Shown here: positions 1 through 9,556 of the stretch, piece after piece
Numbering within the stretch: position 1 is the first letter of the stretch
How the letters are laid out: each line of letters starts with the position of its first letter
Source of the DNA: JADJLQ01 sp044227925
GTDB lineage: Bacteria > Bacteroidota > Bacteroidia > Chitinophagales > Saprospiraceae
DNA length: 64,000 bases
Reading direction: 5' to 3'
Assembly: GCA_044227925.1 (NCBI GenBank)
Contig: JBGAVW010000004.1
Location: 1 to 64,000, forward strand
The notes under the pieces: generated by a model
Database searches by the model: none
The model's input: the letters and a program-made list of their open reading frames with translations, nothing else
Told to the model about the DNA's origin: nothing
Made by a program: the position numbers and the translations under genes

Positions 1-1884
1 TATGGAATAGGTTTTTGGAAACCCGGTGCCGGAATCATACACCAGATCGTATTGGAAAACTATGCTTTTCCCGGTGGCATGATGATTGGTACCGATTCTC
101 ATACTCCCAATGCCGGTGGCCTGGGCATGGTAGCAATTGGTGTTGGTGGAGCTGATGCAAATGATGTAATGAGTGGTATGGCATGGGAACTTAAAATGCC
201 CAAATTAATTGGAATTAAACTTACGGGTAAATTGAATGGCTGGGCATCTCCTAAAGATGTCATATTAAAAGTTGCAGGTATCCTCACCGTAGAAGGAGGA
301 ACCGATGCAATAGTAGAATATTTTGGAGAGGGAGCCCGATCAATGTCTTGTACAGGTAAGGGCACCATATGCAATATGGGCGCAGAAATAGGGGCTACTA
401 CTTCCACTTTTGGTTATGATGAGTCGATGGCTAGGTATTTACGGGCCACAGGAAGAGCGTCTATAGCAGCATTGGCCGATGGAATTGCTGAACACCTTAC
501 CGGTGATGAAGCTTGCTATTCCAATCCGGACAAATATTTCGATAGGGTAGTGGAAATAAATTTAAGTGAATTGGAGCCACATGTAAATGGTCCTTATACA
601 CCAGATCTGGCATGGCCAATATCAAAGTTTGCAGCAGCGGTAAAAGAAAAAGGATATCCAGCAAAATTGGAAGTAGGACTAATAGGTTCATGCACGAATT
701 CATCTTATGAAGACCTGGATCGTGCAGCTTCGATTGCCAGGCAGGCAAAAAATAAAAAACTAAAGGCTAAATCCGAATTTACCATTACCCCAGGATCGGA
801 GCAAATAAGATATACTGTAGAGCGTGATGGGATTTTAAATACATTTGAAGAAATCGGTGGGGTAGTACTTGCCAATGCCTGTGGCCCTTGTATAGGTCAG
901 TGGGCGCGGCATACCGATGATCCTAACAGAAAAAATTCTATTATTACATCTTTCAATAGAAATTTTGCCAAACGCAATGATGGTAATGTAAATACACATG
1001 CTTTTGTGGCATCACCAGAGATTGTTACGGCTTTGTCTATAGCCGGGGATCTTACTTTTAACCCCTTGACAGATACATTGATTAATGAAGATGGGATTGC
1101 AGTTAAACTTGACCCTCCTTCAGGAGATGAATTGCCGGAAAAAGGCTTTGATGTGGAAGATGCCGGATACCAGGCACCAGCAAATGATTCATCCGTGAAT
1201 ATTATAGTGAAGGAAGGCAGTGACCGCCTGCAATTATTGGCACCTTTTACTCCTATTACGAACGATCAGGTTCAAAACATGCGCATATTGATTAAAGCCA
1301 AAGGTAAATGCACCACGGACCATATTTCCATGGCAGGCCCATGGCTTAAGTATAGAGGACATCTCGAAAATATTTCCAATAATTGTTTGATCGGGGCCAT
1401 AAATGCTTTTAATGGTGAGGCAAATAAAGTATTGAATTTCACTACTAATGAATACATGGCCGTTCCTGATTCTGCCCGGGCGTATCAAAAAGCGGGTGTT
1501 GGTACTGTAGTCTTTGGGGAATTTAATTACGGTGAAGGATCCTCCAGAGAGCATGCTGCAATGGAACCGCGATACCTGGGTGTGAAAGCCGTAATCGTAA
1601 AGTCATTTGCCCGGATACATCAAACTAATTTGAAAAAACAAGGTATGCTGGCATTGACCTTTGCCAACGCGGCTGACTATGATCTGATCAGACAAGATGA
1701 TGTGGTGGACATTGAAGGCTTTAATTCATTCACTCCGGGCAAAAACCTGACTGTAGTCCTGAATCATTCGGATGGTACTGCGGATCGCTTTGAAGTGGAG
1801 CAAAATTACAATGAGCAACAAATAGAGTGGGTACAAGAGGGTAGTGCATTAAACAAAATCAGAAGGGAACTGGGCGTGTCTTAG
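1..1884 (+). CDS. acn: Aconitate hydratase, 5' end outside the window
   Basis: Aconitase interconverts citrate and isocitrate in the TCA cycle, using a [4Fe-4S] cluster. The reading frame is open from base 1, so about 125 N-terminal residues of a roughly 755-residue mitochondrial-type enzyme lie upstream. Visible motifs, numbered from the first in-window codon, are DSHTPN near residue 32 and the cluster cysteines in GSCTNSS (about 231) and CGPC (about 294-297). The swivel domain carries GEGSSREHAA and a QTNLKKQGML stretch near the C-terminus. The C-terminal half is complete and ends at a TAG. The next gene converges on it, so this is the last gene of its transcript. Family assignment is secure; only the N-terminus is unseen. 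Confidence 0.95.
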   Translation, partial: YGIGFWKPGAGIIHQIVLENYAFPGGMMIGTDSHTPNAGGLGMVAIGVGGADANDVMSGMAWELKMPKLIGIKLTGKLNGWASPKDVILKVAGILTVEGGTDAIVEYFGEGARSMSCTGKGTICNMGAEIGATTSTFGYDESMARYLRATGRASIAALADGIAEHLTGDEACYSNPDKYFDRVVEINLSELEPHVNGPYTPDLAWPISKFAAAVKEKGYPAKLEVGLIGSCTNSSYEDLDRAASIARQAKNKKLKAKSEFTITPGSEQIRYTVERDGILNTFEEIGGVVLANACGPCIGQWARHTDDPNRKNSIITSFNRNFAKRNDGNVNTHAFVASPEIVTALSIAGDLTFNPLTDTLINEDGIAVKLDPPSGDELPEKGFDVEDAGYQAPANDSSVNIIVKEGSDRLQLLAPFTPITNDQVQNMRILIKAKGKCTTDHISMAGPWLKYRGHLENISNNCLIGAINAFNGEANKVLNFTTNEYMAVPDSARAYQKAGVGTVVFGEFNYGEGSSREHAAMEPRYLGVKAVIVKSFARIHQTNLKKQGMLALTFANAADYDLIRQDDVVDIEGFNSFTPGKNLTVVLNHSDGTADRFEVEQNYNEQQIEWVQEGSALNKIRRELGVS

Positions 1885-1928
1885 TACGAAAGCATAGGAA
1901 AACTTGGATATGACCTTTTTGTGTAAGG

Positions 1929-2966
1929 TTATTTGAGCGCTTGCTTAAGCACCCTGTGTGCATTTTTACCCATGATCTTATCAATCTCATTGGTAGAAGC
2001 CCCCTTTAATCTTAATGATTCTTTTAATTTTGGAAATAGTGAATAATTGTCTAAGACTGGTTTGAAATTAGCATCCATATCAGTCCCAATTCCGACATGG
2101 TCAATTCCAACCACATCCACCAAACGTATAATATTATCTACATATTCATCAAAACTTTTATTGAATCCGGAAGGCCAAGCACCAATTATACCTCCTGTAG
2201 AAGCGATGAGTCTGGCGTGATCTTTACTAATTGCCCTGATAGCAATGGGCCTGTCTGGTTCCATCTGCAATATACTGTGAGAAAGCATAATGGGTGCATT
2301 TGTAATATCCACTACATCTTTACAAGTTTTGTAACTGGCATGTGCTACATCAATCAGTGACCCCAGTTTATTCATCCTCCTTATTACAGATTTGCCAAAT
2401 GCTGAAAGACCATGGTGAACAGGATCCGCAGTTTGAAGATCACCGAGATCATTGGGAGCATAATGAACCAATTGAATCGAACGAACACCATCAGCATAGG
2501 ATTCATCTACTTTCTCCACTTGACCTTCTAAAAAATCACCTCCTTCCACTGATATATAGGCTACCAGGCTTTTTGATTGTTTTAAGTCTTTTCCTTTGAT
2601 CGCTTGAAGGATACTGAATTTTTGAAAAAACGTTTTCATGTATACCAGTTGGCCTTTATATTCAGCCCAGCCTTCACCAGGTTTAAATTTCCCTGTAACA
2701 CTTACGCCGGTCATACCTAATTTGATCAATTTAGCATCAGCCACCAATGCAAAAAAAGCTCCACTCAATTCTGAGTCTTGCATTGCTTTAATAGCTTTAT
2801 CTGGTGACAGTGGTGAGCCAAAATCATTGCTTCCCATTGCAAAGACCCTACCTGGGTGGGCGTGTAAATCAAAGGATAGGTTTGAATTTTTATAATCCGC
2901 TAGCGGTGTTATTCCGCCAATGGAACAAGCTATGGAACTTTTGATAAAATCTCTTCTGGTACTCAT
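1929..2966 (-). CDS. Membrane dipeptidase, peptidase family M19 (exported)
   Basis: This 345-residue protein matches the renal dipeptidase family (M19), zinc enzymes that hydrolyse dipeptides. The N-terminus reads STRRDFIKSS followed by a short hydrophobic stretch, which looks like a Tat or Tat-like export signal. The first metal motif appears as LHAHPG (residues 34-39), where many family members have H-x-D. Further metal-binding or active-site segments are VEGGDF, DVAHAS, MLSHS and GIGTDMD, in the family order. It converges with aconitase and is followed upstream by a divergent rhamnosidase gene, so it appears to be monocistronic. Family assignment is good; substrate (dipeptide or D-amino-acid derivative) cannot be told from sequence. 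Confidence 0.87.
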   Translation of the reverse strand: MSTRRDFIKSSIACSIGGITPLADYKNSNLSFDLHAHPGRVFAMGSNDFGSPLSPDKAIKAMQDSELSGAFFALVADAKLIKLGMTGVSVTGKFKPGEGWAEYKGQLVYMKTFFQKFSILQAIKGKDLKQSKSLVAYISVEGGDFLEGQVEKVDESYADGVRSIQLVHYAPNDLGDLQTADPVHHGLSAFGKSVIRRMNKLGSLIDVAHASYKTCKDVVDITNAPIMLSHSILQMEPDRPIAIRAISKDHARLIASTGGIIGAWPSGFNKSFDEYVDNIIRLVDVVGIDHVGIGTDMDANFKPVLDNYSLFPKLKESLRLKGASTNEIDKIMGKNAHRVLKQALK

Positions 2967-3121
2967 TGCCCTATTTTTTATATCAATATAGTATTATTTG
3001 GAGAATAATTCCGTAGACCATAAAATCACCCTCTCCAATAAATAATTTATATATGGTCACCAATATTTAATTATGTTGTACTTTCTTATTGTAAATTCAA
3101 TCGTTGAAATAAAAAATCAGA

Positions 3122-5806
3122 ATGAGACCGTTAATGATAAGATATAGCTGCGTTTTATATTTTCTTTTATTGGTAAGCCGTACCCTGGGTGTTACGATGC
3201 CTGCCGGACTAAAATGTGAATATTTGATAAATCCATTGGGAATAGATGCAGCCTATCCAAGATTGTCCTGGAGAATGGAGGATTCATCATATGGAGCAAA
3301 ACAAACGGCATATCAACTGATTTGTGGCTTAGATTCAATACAAGTAGCGAAAAATGTGGGCAATGTATGGAATACGAATAAGATAATCTCGGGCGATCAA
3401 TTGGTAGTTTATCGGGGACCCGGATTAAAACCATTTACTAAATATTATTGGAAAGTAAGGATTTGGAATCAAAAAGGAATAGTAAGTAAAGACGAGCCCA
3501 TCTCCACTTTTGAAATGGGGATGATGCAAATGCCGCATTGGCAAGGAGCCTGGATCAGCGATTCCAGAGATGTTGATTTAAAGCCTGCCCCCTATTTTAG
3601 AAAGACATTTGTAGCGAATAAGAAAATACGCACTGCAAGAGCTTATATCGCTGCCGCGGGTTTGTACGAATTATATATAAATGGTCAGATCATCAGTGAT
3701 CACCGGCTCGACCCAATGTACACTCGATTTGACCGCCGTACACTTTATATAACCCATGATATTACTAAAGAATTGGTAGATGGGAAAAATGCTATTGGTG
3801 TTTTATTGGGTAATGGCTGGTACAATCATCAGTCTACCGCAGTATGGTATTTTGATAAAGCTCCCTGGAGGGGAAGACCCACTTTCTGTATGGATATCCG
3901 GATTAAATATACCGATGAAACCGAAGAGGTGATCCACACGGGAAAAGATTGGAAAACTAAATTAAGCCCTGTGATATTTAATAGTATCTATACTGCGGAA
4001 CATTATGATGCCAGATTAGAAATACCGGATTGGAATAAGCCCAATTATTCGGACTCGTCATGGAAAAAAGTTATATTAAGATCGGCTCCGTCCACCACGA
4101 TCCTTGCTCAGGCAATGCATCCTATACGGAATGTTGAACAAATCGAACCCAAAAGCATGTTGAAGTTTAATGACAAAAATTATGTGTTTGATCTTGGCAG
4201 AAATATATCTGGTGTGAGTCAATTAAATGTGTCTGGAGAATCGGGCACCATACTGAGACTAAAACACGGAGAACGAATATATGAAAACGGGCATGTAGAT
4301 CTTTCTAACATAGATGTTCACTATAGGCCACAGGATGATAGTGATCCATTTCAGACTGATATTTTTATTCTAAACGGTAAAGGGCAGGAAACATTTGTGC
4401 CCAGGTTTAATTACAAAGGATTCCAATATGTGGAGATAATCAGTGATCGTGCAATAAAACTTACTAAAGAAAGTCTGACAGGATATTTTATGCATTCTGA
4501 TGTGCCGGCAATAGGGAAACTGCATACTTCGAACATTACCCTAAACAAAATATGGCAAGCTACTAATAATTCGTATTTGTCCAATCTCTTTGGCTATCCT
4601 ACCGATTGTCCGCAACGGGAAAAAAATGGATGGACCGGTGATGCACACATCGCATGTGAAACGGGCCTCTATAATTTCGACGGATTCACTGTTTATGAGA
4701 AATGGCTTGCTGATCACCGGGACGAGCAACAATCAAATGGGGTTTTACCTTCCATAATACCATCAGATGGATGGGGCTATGAATGGGGCAATGGACCCGA
4801 TTGGACGAGTACTATTGCCATTATCCCCTGGAATCTGTATTTGTTTTATGGAGATAAAAAACCACTCTCGGATTGCTATGATAATATTAAGAGATACATT
4901 GATCATATTAGTGCTATTGCTCCTGATGGCTTGACCCACTGGGGGTTAGGAGATTGGGTGCCCGTAAAATCTAAAACACCTGTCGAATTAACTTCTACCG
5001 CCTATTATTTCCTGGACACCAAGATTTTAGCAGCTGCAGCAAAATTGCTTAACAAAACAGAGGATCATCATTTTTATACTAAACTAAGTGAAAAAATTAA
5101 AATGGCATTCAATTCAAAATTTTTGAATGCTTCCAATGGAATCTATGGATCAGGATACCAAACAGAATTGGCGGTCCCTTTACATTTGGGTTTAGTACCT
5201 CAGGAGTCTATTGGGAAAGTAGTTGCCAATCTTGCAAAAAAAGTAGAAGCGGATGGAAATCATATCGATGTGGGATTATTAGGTACTAAATCAATTTTAA
5301 ATGCTTTAAGCGAAAATGGTTTTGCCGATCTTGCATACAAATTGGCAGCTCAGGAAACATATCCTTCATGGGGATGGTGGATAAAAAATGGAGCTACTAC
5401 ATTATATGAAAACTGGCCTATCGATGCCAAGTCGGATATATCAATGAACCATATTATGTTTGGAGAAATCGGTGCCTGGATGTATAAAGCCTTGGCTGGT
5501 ATAAAACCTGATCCTGAGAAACCGGGGTTCAAGAATAGCCTTATTGAGCCGCATTTTGTGGATGGCCTGGATCAATTTGAATGTGAATTGGATACTCCAT
5601 ATGGAAAAATATTATCATCATGGACAAAAACGGGAAATAGCATTTTCTATACTCTTACTATTCCGCCCAATGCTGCTTCTAACCTGAGAATCAACGTTAA
5701 GTCAGGTCAACACATTTATCAAAACAAACAAAAATTGCAATTAAAAAACAATCAGTTCCTAAATATTAAATTAATTTCCGGGAAGTATAGTTTTGAAATA
5801 AAATAG
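3122..5806 (+). CDS. Secreted alpha-L-rhamnosidase, GH78
   Basis: The 894-residue product has the layout of glycoside hydrolase family 78, which removes terminal alpha-L-rhamnose from glycans. A signal peptide (residues about 1-23) is followed by an N-terminal beta-sandwich beginning GLKCEYLINPLGID, a second beta domain and the (alpha/alpha)6 catalytic domain. The acidic catalytic region reads DCPQREKNGWTGD near residue 493, and a second family Glu occurs in ATTLYENWP near residue 761. A C-terminal beta domain closes the protein. No SusC/SusD pair or other carbohydrate gene lies beside it, so it is not in an obvious polysaccharide utilisation locus. The next gene converges after 7 bases. Confidence 0.93.
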   Translation: MRPLMIRYSCVLYFLLLVSRTLGVTMPAGLKCEYLINPLGIDAAYPRLSWRMEDSSYGAKQTAYQLICGLDSIQVAKNVGNVWNTNKIISGDQLVVYRGPGLKPFTKYYWKVRIWNQKGIVSKDEPISTFEMGMMQMPHWQGAWISDSRDVDLKPAPYFRKTFVANKKIRTARAYIAAAGLYELYINGQIISDHRLDPMYTRFDRRTLYITHDITKELVDGKNAIGVLLGNGWYNHQSTAVWYFDKAPWRGRPTFCMDIRIKYTDETEEVIHTGKDWKTKLSPVIFNSIYTAEHYDARLEIPDWNKPNYSDSSWKKVILRSAPSTTILAQAMHPIRNVEQIEPKSMLKFNDKNYVFDLGRNISGVSQLNVSGESGTILRLKHGERIYENGHVDLSNIDVHYRPQDDSDPFQTDIFILNGKGQETFVPRFNYKGFQYVEIISDRAIKLTKESLTGYFMHSDVPAIGKLHTSNITLNKIWQATNNSYLSNLFGYPTDCPQREKNGWTGDAHIACETGLYNFDGFTVYEKWLADHRDEQQSNGVLPSIIPSDGWGYEWGNGPDWTSTIAIIPWNLYLFYGDKKPLSDCYDNIKRYIDHISAIAPDGLTHWGLGDWVPVKSKTPVELTSTAYYFLDTKILAAAAKLLNKTEDHHFYTKLSEKIKMAFNSKFLNASNGIYGSGYQTELAVPLHLGLVPQESIGKVVANLAKKVEADGNHIDVGLLGTKSILNALSENGFADLAYKLAAQETYPSWGWWIKNGATTLYENWPIDAKSDISMNHIMFGEIGAWMYKALAGIKPDPEKPGFKNSLIEPHFVDGLDQFECELDTPYGKILSSWTKTGNSIFYTLTIPPNAASNLRINVKSGQHIYQNKQKLQLKNNQFLNIKLISGKYSFEIK

Positions 5807-5813
5807 CAAAAAA

Positions 5814-8468
5814 TTATCTCACCAATCTATAGGTAGCTTTCACTAAGAATATATTTCTTCCTCCATTGTCAAAAACATGATTAAATAGACTTGTATTGAG
5901 GCTCGTGTCGAATTCAGTACTTGCTTCCGGATTATTGTTTTGTGACCAGACCAGGTATAGTTCTGAGCCGGGTTTATATTCCCATCTTGCCACCAGATTG
6001 GATCGGAATTGTATAAAATTAAAATTAGGATCAGAAAAAGTATAATCTATCTGGCCATCCTGGTTTTCATCTACTGCATAACCATCACCTTGGTTTTTGA
6101 TTTGCGATGAGGTAAAGGTATGGAACCGTTCATCGTAATTTTTATGTAATGGATCTTTGACATAACCAAATTTAGAATAGATTGGCCTGGTGATGAATGG
6201 CTGCCCATAATATTGCAGCGTAAGGTCCGGCGTGATATTGTAATTTAACCGCAGTGTGTAACGCATGGTTTTTTGTCTAACCTCGCTCACTATCACGCGT
6301 GGTTGATTTTGATAGAAGGCATCGCTTACATATTGATCTTGTTTTCTGAAATTGGAATTATAACCTATTCCGAGATTAATGCTAATAGCGTTGGATGGTT
6401 GTATTTGTATATTGGCATTATAGTTTTTTATACGGGTTGTGTGATCAAAGCCCCAGGCATGAAAGGTATTAATAAATAATACGGTCTTTTTTCTTTGATC
6501 TGTATTTAAATATGCAAAATTACCAAGTCCAGCTGGTCTGCGCAGCGACGAACCACCTCTTAATGCATTATTGGAGATATCAAACGTATTCCATGTCAAC
6601 CCAGAACCAATCCGCCAATTATTGGTGAAATTAGCATGTGCATTGGTGTTAAACGCATTGTACAAAAACTGACCTCCGAAATCCCATCTTGCCCAATGAT
6701 TATAATTAATACGGGCATTTCTAAATATTCCGATTTGTTTTTGCCATTGTATGCCTGCCCAGGTAAAATGATTTATTTCATTGGCAGTCAGCATAAAACC
6801 AATATCATTCAATTCCAATTCAGGTGATCGGTAAGTGATGCCGGTTTCGAATTTAATTATTTCGCCGTGCTTGCCCCTTTCACCACCTATTTTCCCTAGC
6901 TTGAGAGTGCTACCCGTTCCGGTTAATGAAGTTCGTTCCGGATCAATTTCTGTTTCTGACGCATTAGTTCGTTGAAAAAGATGTTCAAATGAGGTCTGCG
7001 TATTCAATATTTTTTCCTTAGATCCTTGTACACTGCTCCAAACTATATTGCCTTTCAAATACCAGGCCCTGCCTTTCCAAAAATGTACAAAATCAAGACC
7101 TCCGGAGTAGGCTGCTGAGTGTAAAGTATGATTTAAATTTGACTGTCGATTTACACCGGTGAGAATGGCACCTACAATAGTTTTTCCTTGATTAAAATCT
7201 TTTTGTATTCTTCCTACGGTATAATTTGCTAATGGTTCAATAAGTTCTTTTCTGCGATTTCCTTCCAAATCGATATTGGCATGTACAGCTTTTGTAATGC
7301 TTTCTATCAATCCTAAGCTCCAGCCTTTTCTGGTTTTACCACTAAATTTTGCAGCACCTAAAATTGGTGTACTGGTAGGAATTTTTACATACTCCTTTTC
7401 AATTAGATTTGGGTATCCATGGGGATTGCTACCTATTCTCCTGGAATAAAATAATAAATCTGAATCATAATCACCACCTGCTTCGGAATTGGTAAGCCCA
7501 TAGTCAAAGATGCTGTTGCTTTCTATAAAAAATGGTCTTCTCTCCTGAAAGAAATTTTGAAACCCATCAATTCTTACCTGAGAGGGATCCGCTTCGACCT
7601 GACCAAAGTCGGGATTGATAGTAAAGTCGAGGATAAGGTCATTGGTGACCCCTAATTTTCCATCCAGGCCAACAGTAAGTGTATGATCAACTCCATTGGC
7701 AAAAGGATTTCCAGGCTCAGCTTTATATAATTCCGTTTTTGCAACCGTGTATGGGGCAATCTCCAATTGTTTTCTTCCTTTGATATTTTTAATTCCATGA
7801 AGCTCACCAAACTCAGAAACCCATCCACCTGCGCTCTGTGGTATGTACTGCCAGGTAGACCTTTCCTCTTGCCTGAACAATCTTCGCATTACCTGTAATC
7901 CCCATACTTTATCAGGTGCATCATCGAAACGCAATTGGCTGAGTGGAATTTGTACTTCAGCAGTCCATCCAAGACTGTCTATATTTGACTTACCTCGCCA
8001 TATCGGATTCCACGCTGCATCATAATTGCCATTATTTGAAATAAACTCATCACCTCGTACACCAGATACTGATAATGTAAAAGAAAATGCAGTCCTTTTG
8101 TCATTATAACTATCTATGTGTATTTCAATCCAATCTCCCGGAAAGCCATCCCTTCTGCTCAATCGTTTTACAATAGAGTCGGGTTCCGGATCATGACATC
8201 TGTAGCCCACATAGAGGTTATCATCATCATATACAATTTTGAAATGCGTGGGATAGGACGGGGCTTTACCTTCCTTAGGCTGATATTGGGTAAAGTCCCC
8301 AGCCCATTCTACTACATCCCATGAGGCATCATCCAGTATTCCATCGAGTTTTATATCACTGGTAATCCTGTGTGTAGTATACTTTTTCTTTTCAATATCC
8401 ATTTTTTCACTTTGCGATTGAATATTAAATGCAACAGCAATGAATAAGCACAGGTTAAGTAGCCGCAT
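5814..8468 (-). CDS. DUF5916 protein with N-terminal CBM9-like domain
   Basis: This 884-residue protein has a signal peptide (about residues 1-19). A CBM9-like/DOMON-type beta domain follows (about 25-220), with segments such as LDGILDDASWD, YVGYRCHDPEPDSI and GDWIEIHIDS. The rest is a long beta-strand-rich region typical of the DUF5916 outer-membrane family of Bacteroidota, including FTINPDFGQVEADPSQV and ERRPFFIE. It probably forms an outer-membrane barrel. The biochemical role of the family is unknown to me; some members are annotated as hydrolases without strong support. It converges with the rhamnosidase and is transcribed away from sdhC. A 16-bp perfect palindrome lies 33-48 bases before its start codon. 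Confidence 0.85.
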   Translation of the reverse strand: MRLLNLCLFIAVAFNIQSQSEKMDIEKKKYTTHRITSDIKLDGILDDASWDVVEWAGDFTQYQPKEGKAPSYPTHFKIVYDDDNLYVGYRCHDPEPDSIVKRLSRRDGFPGDWIEIHIDSYNDKRTAFSFTLSVSGVRGDEFISNNGNYDAAWNPIWRGKSNIDSLGWTAEVQIPLSQLRFDDAPDKVWGLQVMRRLFRQEERSTWQYIPQSAGGWVSEFGELHGIKNIKGRKQLEIAPYTVAKTELYKAEPGNPFANGVDHTLTVGLDGKLGVTNDLILDFTINPDFGQVEADPSQVRIDGFQNFFQERRPFFIESNSIFDYGLTNSEAGGDYDSDLLFYSRRIGSNPHGYPNLIEKEYVKIPTSTPILGAAKFSGKTRKGWSLGLIESITKAVHANIDLEGNRRKELIEPLANYTVGRIQKDFNQGKTIVGAILTGVNRQSNLNHTLHSAAYSGGLDFVHFWKGRAWYLKGNIVWSSVQGSKEKILNTQTSFEHLFQRTNASETEIDPERTSLTGTGSTLKLGKIGGERGKHGEIIKFETGITYRSPELELNDIGFMLTANEINHFTWAGIQWQKQIGIFRNARINYNHWARWDFGGQFLYNAFNTNAHANFTNNWRIGSGLTWNTFDISNNALRGGSSLRRPAGLGNFAYLNTDQRKKTVLFINTFHAWGFDHTTRIKNYNANIQIQPSNAISINLGIGYNSNFRKQDQYVSDAFYQNQPRVIVSEVRQKTMRYTLRLNYNITPDLTLQYYGQPFITRPIYSKFGYVKDPLHKNYDERFHTFTSSQIKNQGDGYAVDENQDGQIDYTFSDPNFNFIQFRSNLVARWEYKPGSELYLVWSQNNNPEASTEFDTSLNTSLFNHVFDNGGRNIFLVKATYRLVR

Positions 8469-8500
8469 GTAGTTTCTGATAAACGATTAATGACAAAGGA

Positions 8501-8516
8501 GCAACCCGCGGGTTGC
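8501..8516. repeat. 16-bp perfect palindrome, candidate operator for the DUF5916 gene
   Basis: The sequence GCAACCCGCGGGTTGC is a perfect, GC-rich palindrome in an AT-rich intergenic region. It lies 33-48 bases upstream of the DUF5916 start codon, where a repressor or activator site is plausible. The function is inferred from position and symmetry only. Confidence 0.5.
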
Positions 8517-8610
8517 AATTCAGATTTAATAAATACCGAGGATTATTAGAATGGTTACGAATTTTAACTCTTTTTAAGAATCCCTTTTGTAATAGCTAGT
8601 ACTCTACATG

Positions 8611-8711
8611 TATGCGTTCAACCATATTCTTGTGGAGTTATTTAACCCGGAGGCTCAGGATTCGTGTCTTTATCGTTTGTTTTGAATATATACAAAGTGA
8701 TTGAACGCATA
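8611..8711. repeat. 11-bp inverted repeat with distant arms
   Basis: TATGCGTTCAA at 8611-8621 is repeated in inverted orientation as TTGAACGCATA at 8701-8711, with 79 bases between the arms. It could be a long-loop RNA structure, a looping regulator site or the end repeats of a decayed small element. I see no further sign of a mobile element. Confidence 0.4.
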
Positions 8712-8725
8712 ATTAACTGACCAAT

Positions 8726-8752
8726 ATTTATTTAGACAAATTCTAAATAAAT
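8726..8752. promoter_or_regulatory. Inverted repeat ATTTATTTAG-N7-CTAAATAAAT upstream of sdhC
   Basis: Two perfect 10-bp arms are separated by 7 bases. The centre is about 58 bases upstream of the sdhC -7 box and so roughly 65-70 bases before the predicted transcription start, a normal position for an activator site. Its role is inferred from symmetry and position. Confidence 0.45.
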
Positions 8753-8792
8753 TCTTCACTTAAAACTGTTAAATCCTTCGAACCGGCTGTTT

Positions 8793-8800
8793 TATTTTTG
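8793..8800 (+). promoter_or_regulatory. -7 promoter element of the sdhCAB-mqnC operon
   Basis: TATTTTTG matches the Bacteroidota -7 consensus TAnnTTTG exactly. It would place the transcript start near 8806, leaving a leader of about 45-50 bases before the ATG at 8854. No clear -33 TTTG is visible at the expected distance. Confidence 0.55.
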
Positions 8801-8853
8801 AAGTTCGATTTTAATAATTTCGTGTTCTAATCACTTTTTTGAAAATTCCATTT

Positions 8854-9537
8854 ATGAATTGGATATCACATTTTTTTTCATCGTCACTGGGTAAAAAAGT
8901 AATTATGAGTCTTACCGGCTTATTTTTATGTTTATTCCTTGTGGTACACCTTATTGGGAATTTACAGTTACTCAAAAACGATGGCGGAGAATCTTTTAAT
9001 ACGTATACCTATTTCATGACTCACAATCCATTGATTAAAATAATCAGTTATTCATTGTATGCGTTCATTATTATACATACTGTGCAAGGAATTATTCTTT
9101 ACTTCCAAAACAGAGCTGCCAGGAAAAATAAATACGATAAAAGATCGGGAAATTCATCTACAATAGAATCCCGCAATATGGCTTTATTGGGTTCAATCAT
9201 TTTTATTTTTCTGGGAGTCCATATGGGTGATTTTTGGTGGAAAATGAAAACGGGTGCTTTGGAAAAAATGACATATGAAGGCTATGGTGAGATAGTAAAT
9301 TTGTATACCCGGGTCGATGCGGCATATAGAGAATGGTGGATTGTGCTTTTTTATGTAGTGTCTATGGTCGTTTTAGCTTACCATTTAAAACATGGTTTTC
9401 AATCTGCTTTCCAATCATTAGGAATCAATCATCCTAAGTATACACCATTCATTAAATTTGTTGGTGTAGCTTTTTCTATATTGATTCCCCTTGGTTTTGC
9501 CATTATACCGATAGGCCGATTTCTTTTCTTTAAATAA
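8854..9537 (+). CDS. sdhC: Succinate dehydrogenase/fumarate reductase cytochrome b subunit
   Basis: The 227-residue integral membrane subunit belongs to the cytochrome b558 family, which anchors the complex, binds haem and passes electrons between succinate and menaquinone. About five hydrophobic segments are visible, starting with VIMSLTGLFLCLFLVVHLIGN and including His residues suited to haem ligation (VVHLIGN, IIHTVQG, GVHMGD, AYHLKHG). I start it at the ATG at 8854; an in-frame TTG at 8839 would add five residues. sdhA follows 19 bases downstream. The single-chain b558 type matches Bacteroidota enzymes, which can work in either direction with menaquinone. Confidence 0.93.
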   Translation: MNWISHFFSSSLGKKVIMSLTGLFLCLFLVVHLIGNLQLLKNDGGESFNTYTYFMTHNPLIKIISYSLYAFIIIHTVQGIILYFQNRAARKNKYDKRSGNSSTIESRNMALLGSIIFIFLGVHMGDFWWKMKTGALEKMTYEGYGEIVNLYTRVDAAYREWWIVLFYVVSMVVLAYHLKHGFQSAFQSLGINHPKYTPFIKFVGVAFSILIPLGFAIIPIGRFLFFK

Positions 9538-9556
9538 AATACAAAATTGAATTAAG

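Larger units (their letters stand above)
8469..8838. other. 370-bp divergent control region between the DUF5916 gene and sdhC
   Basis: No convincing gene is visible here. It holds a perfect 16-bp palindrome near the DUF5916 start, an 11-bp inverted repeat with distant arms (8611-8621 and 8701-8711), a perfect 10-bp-arm inverted repeat at 8726-8752 and a -7 promoter element facing sdhC at 8793-8800. A 25-codon ORF at 8608-8685 exists but has no supporting signal. Confidence 0.7.

Noticed and set aside
1913..1929. Possible terminator between aconitase and the dipeptidase gene
   Set aside because: The stem is only five pairs, has no U-run and overlaps the dipeptidase stop codon.
8608..8685. 25-codon ORF in the gap upstream of sdhC
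   Set aside because: No promoter, ribosome site or recognisable sequence supports it, and its start overlaps one arm of an inverted repeat.
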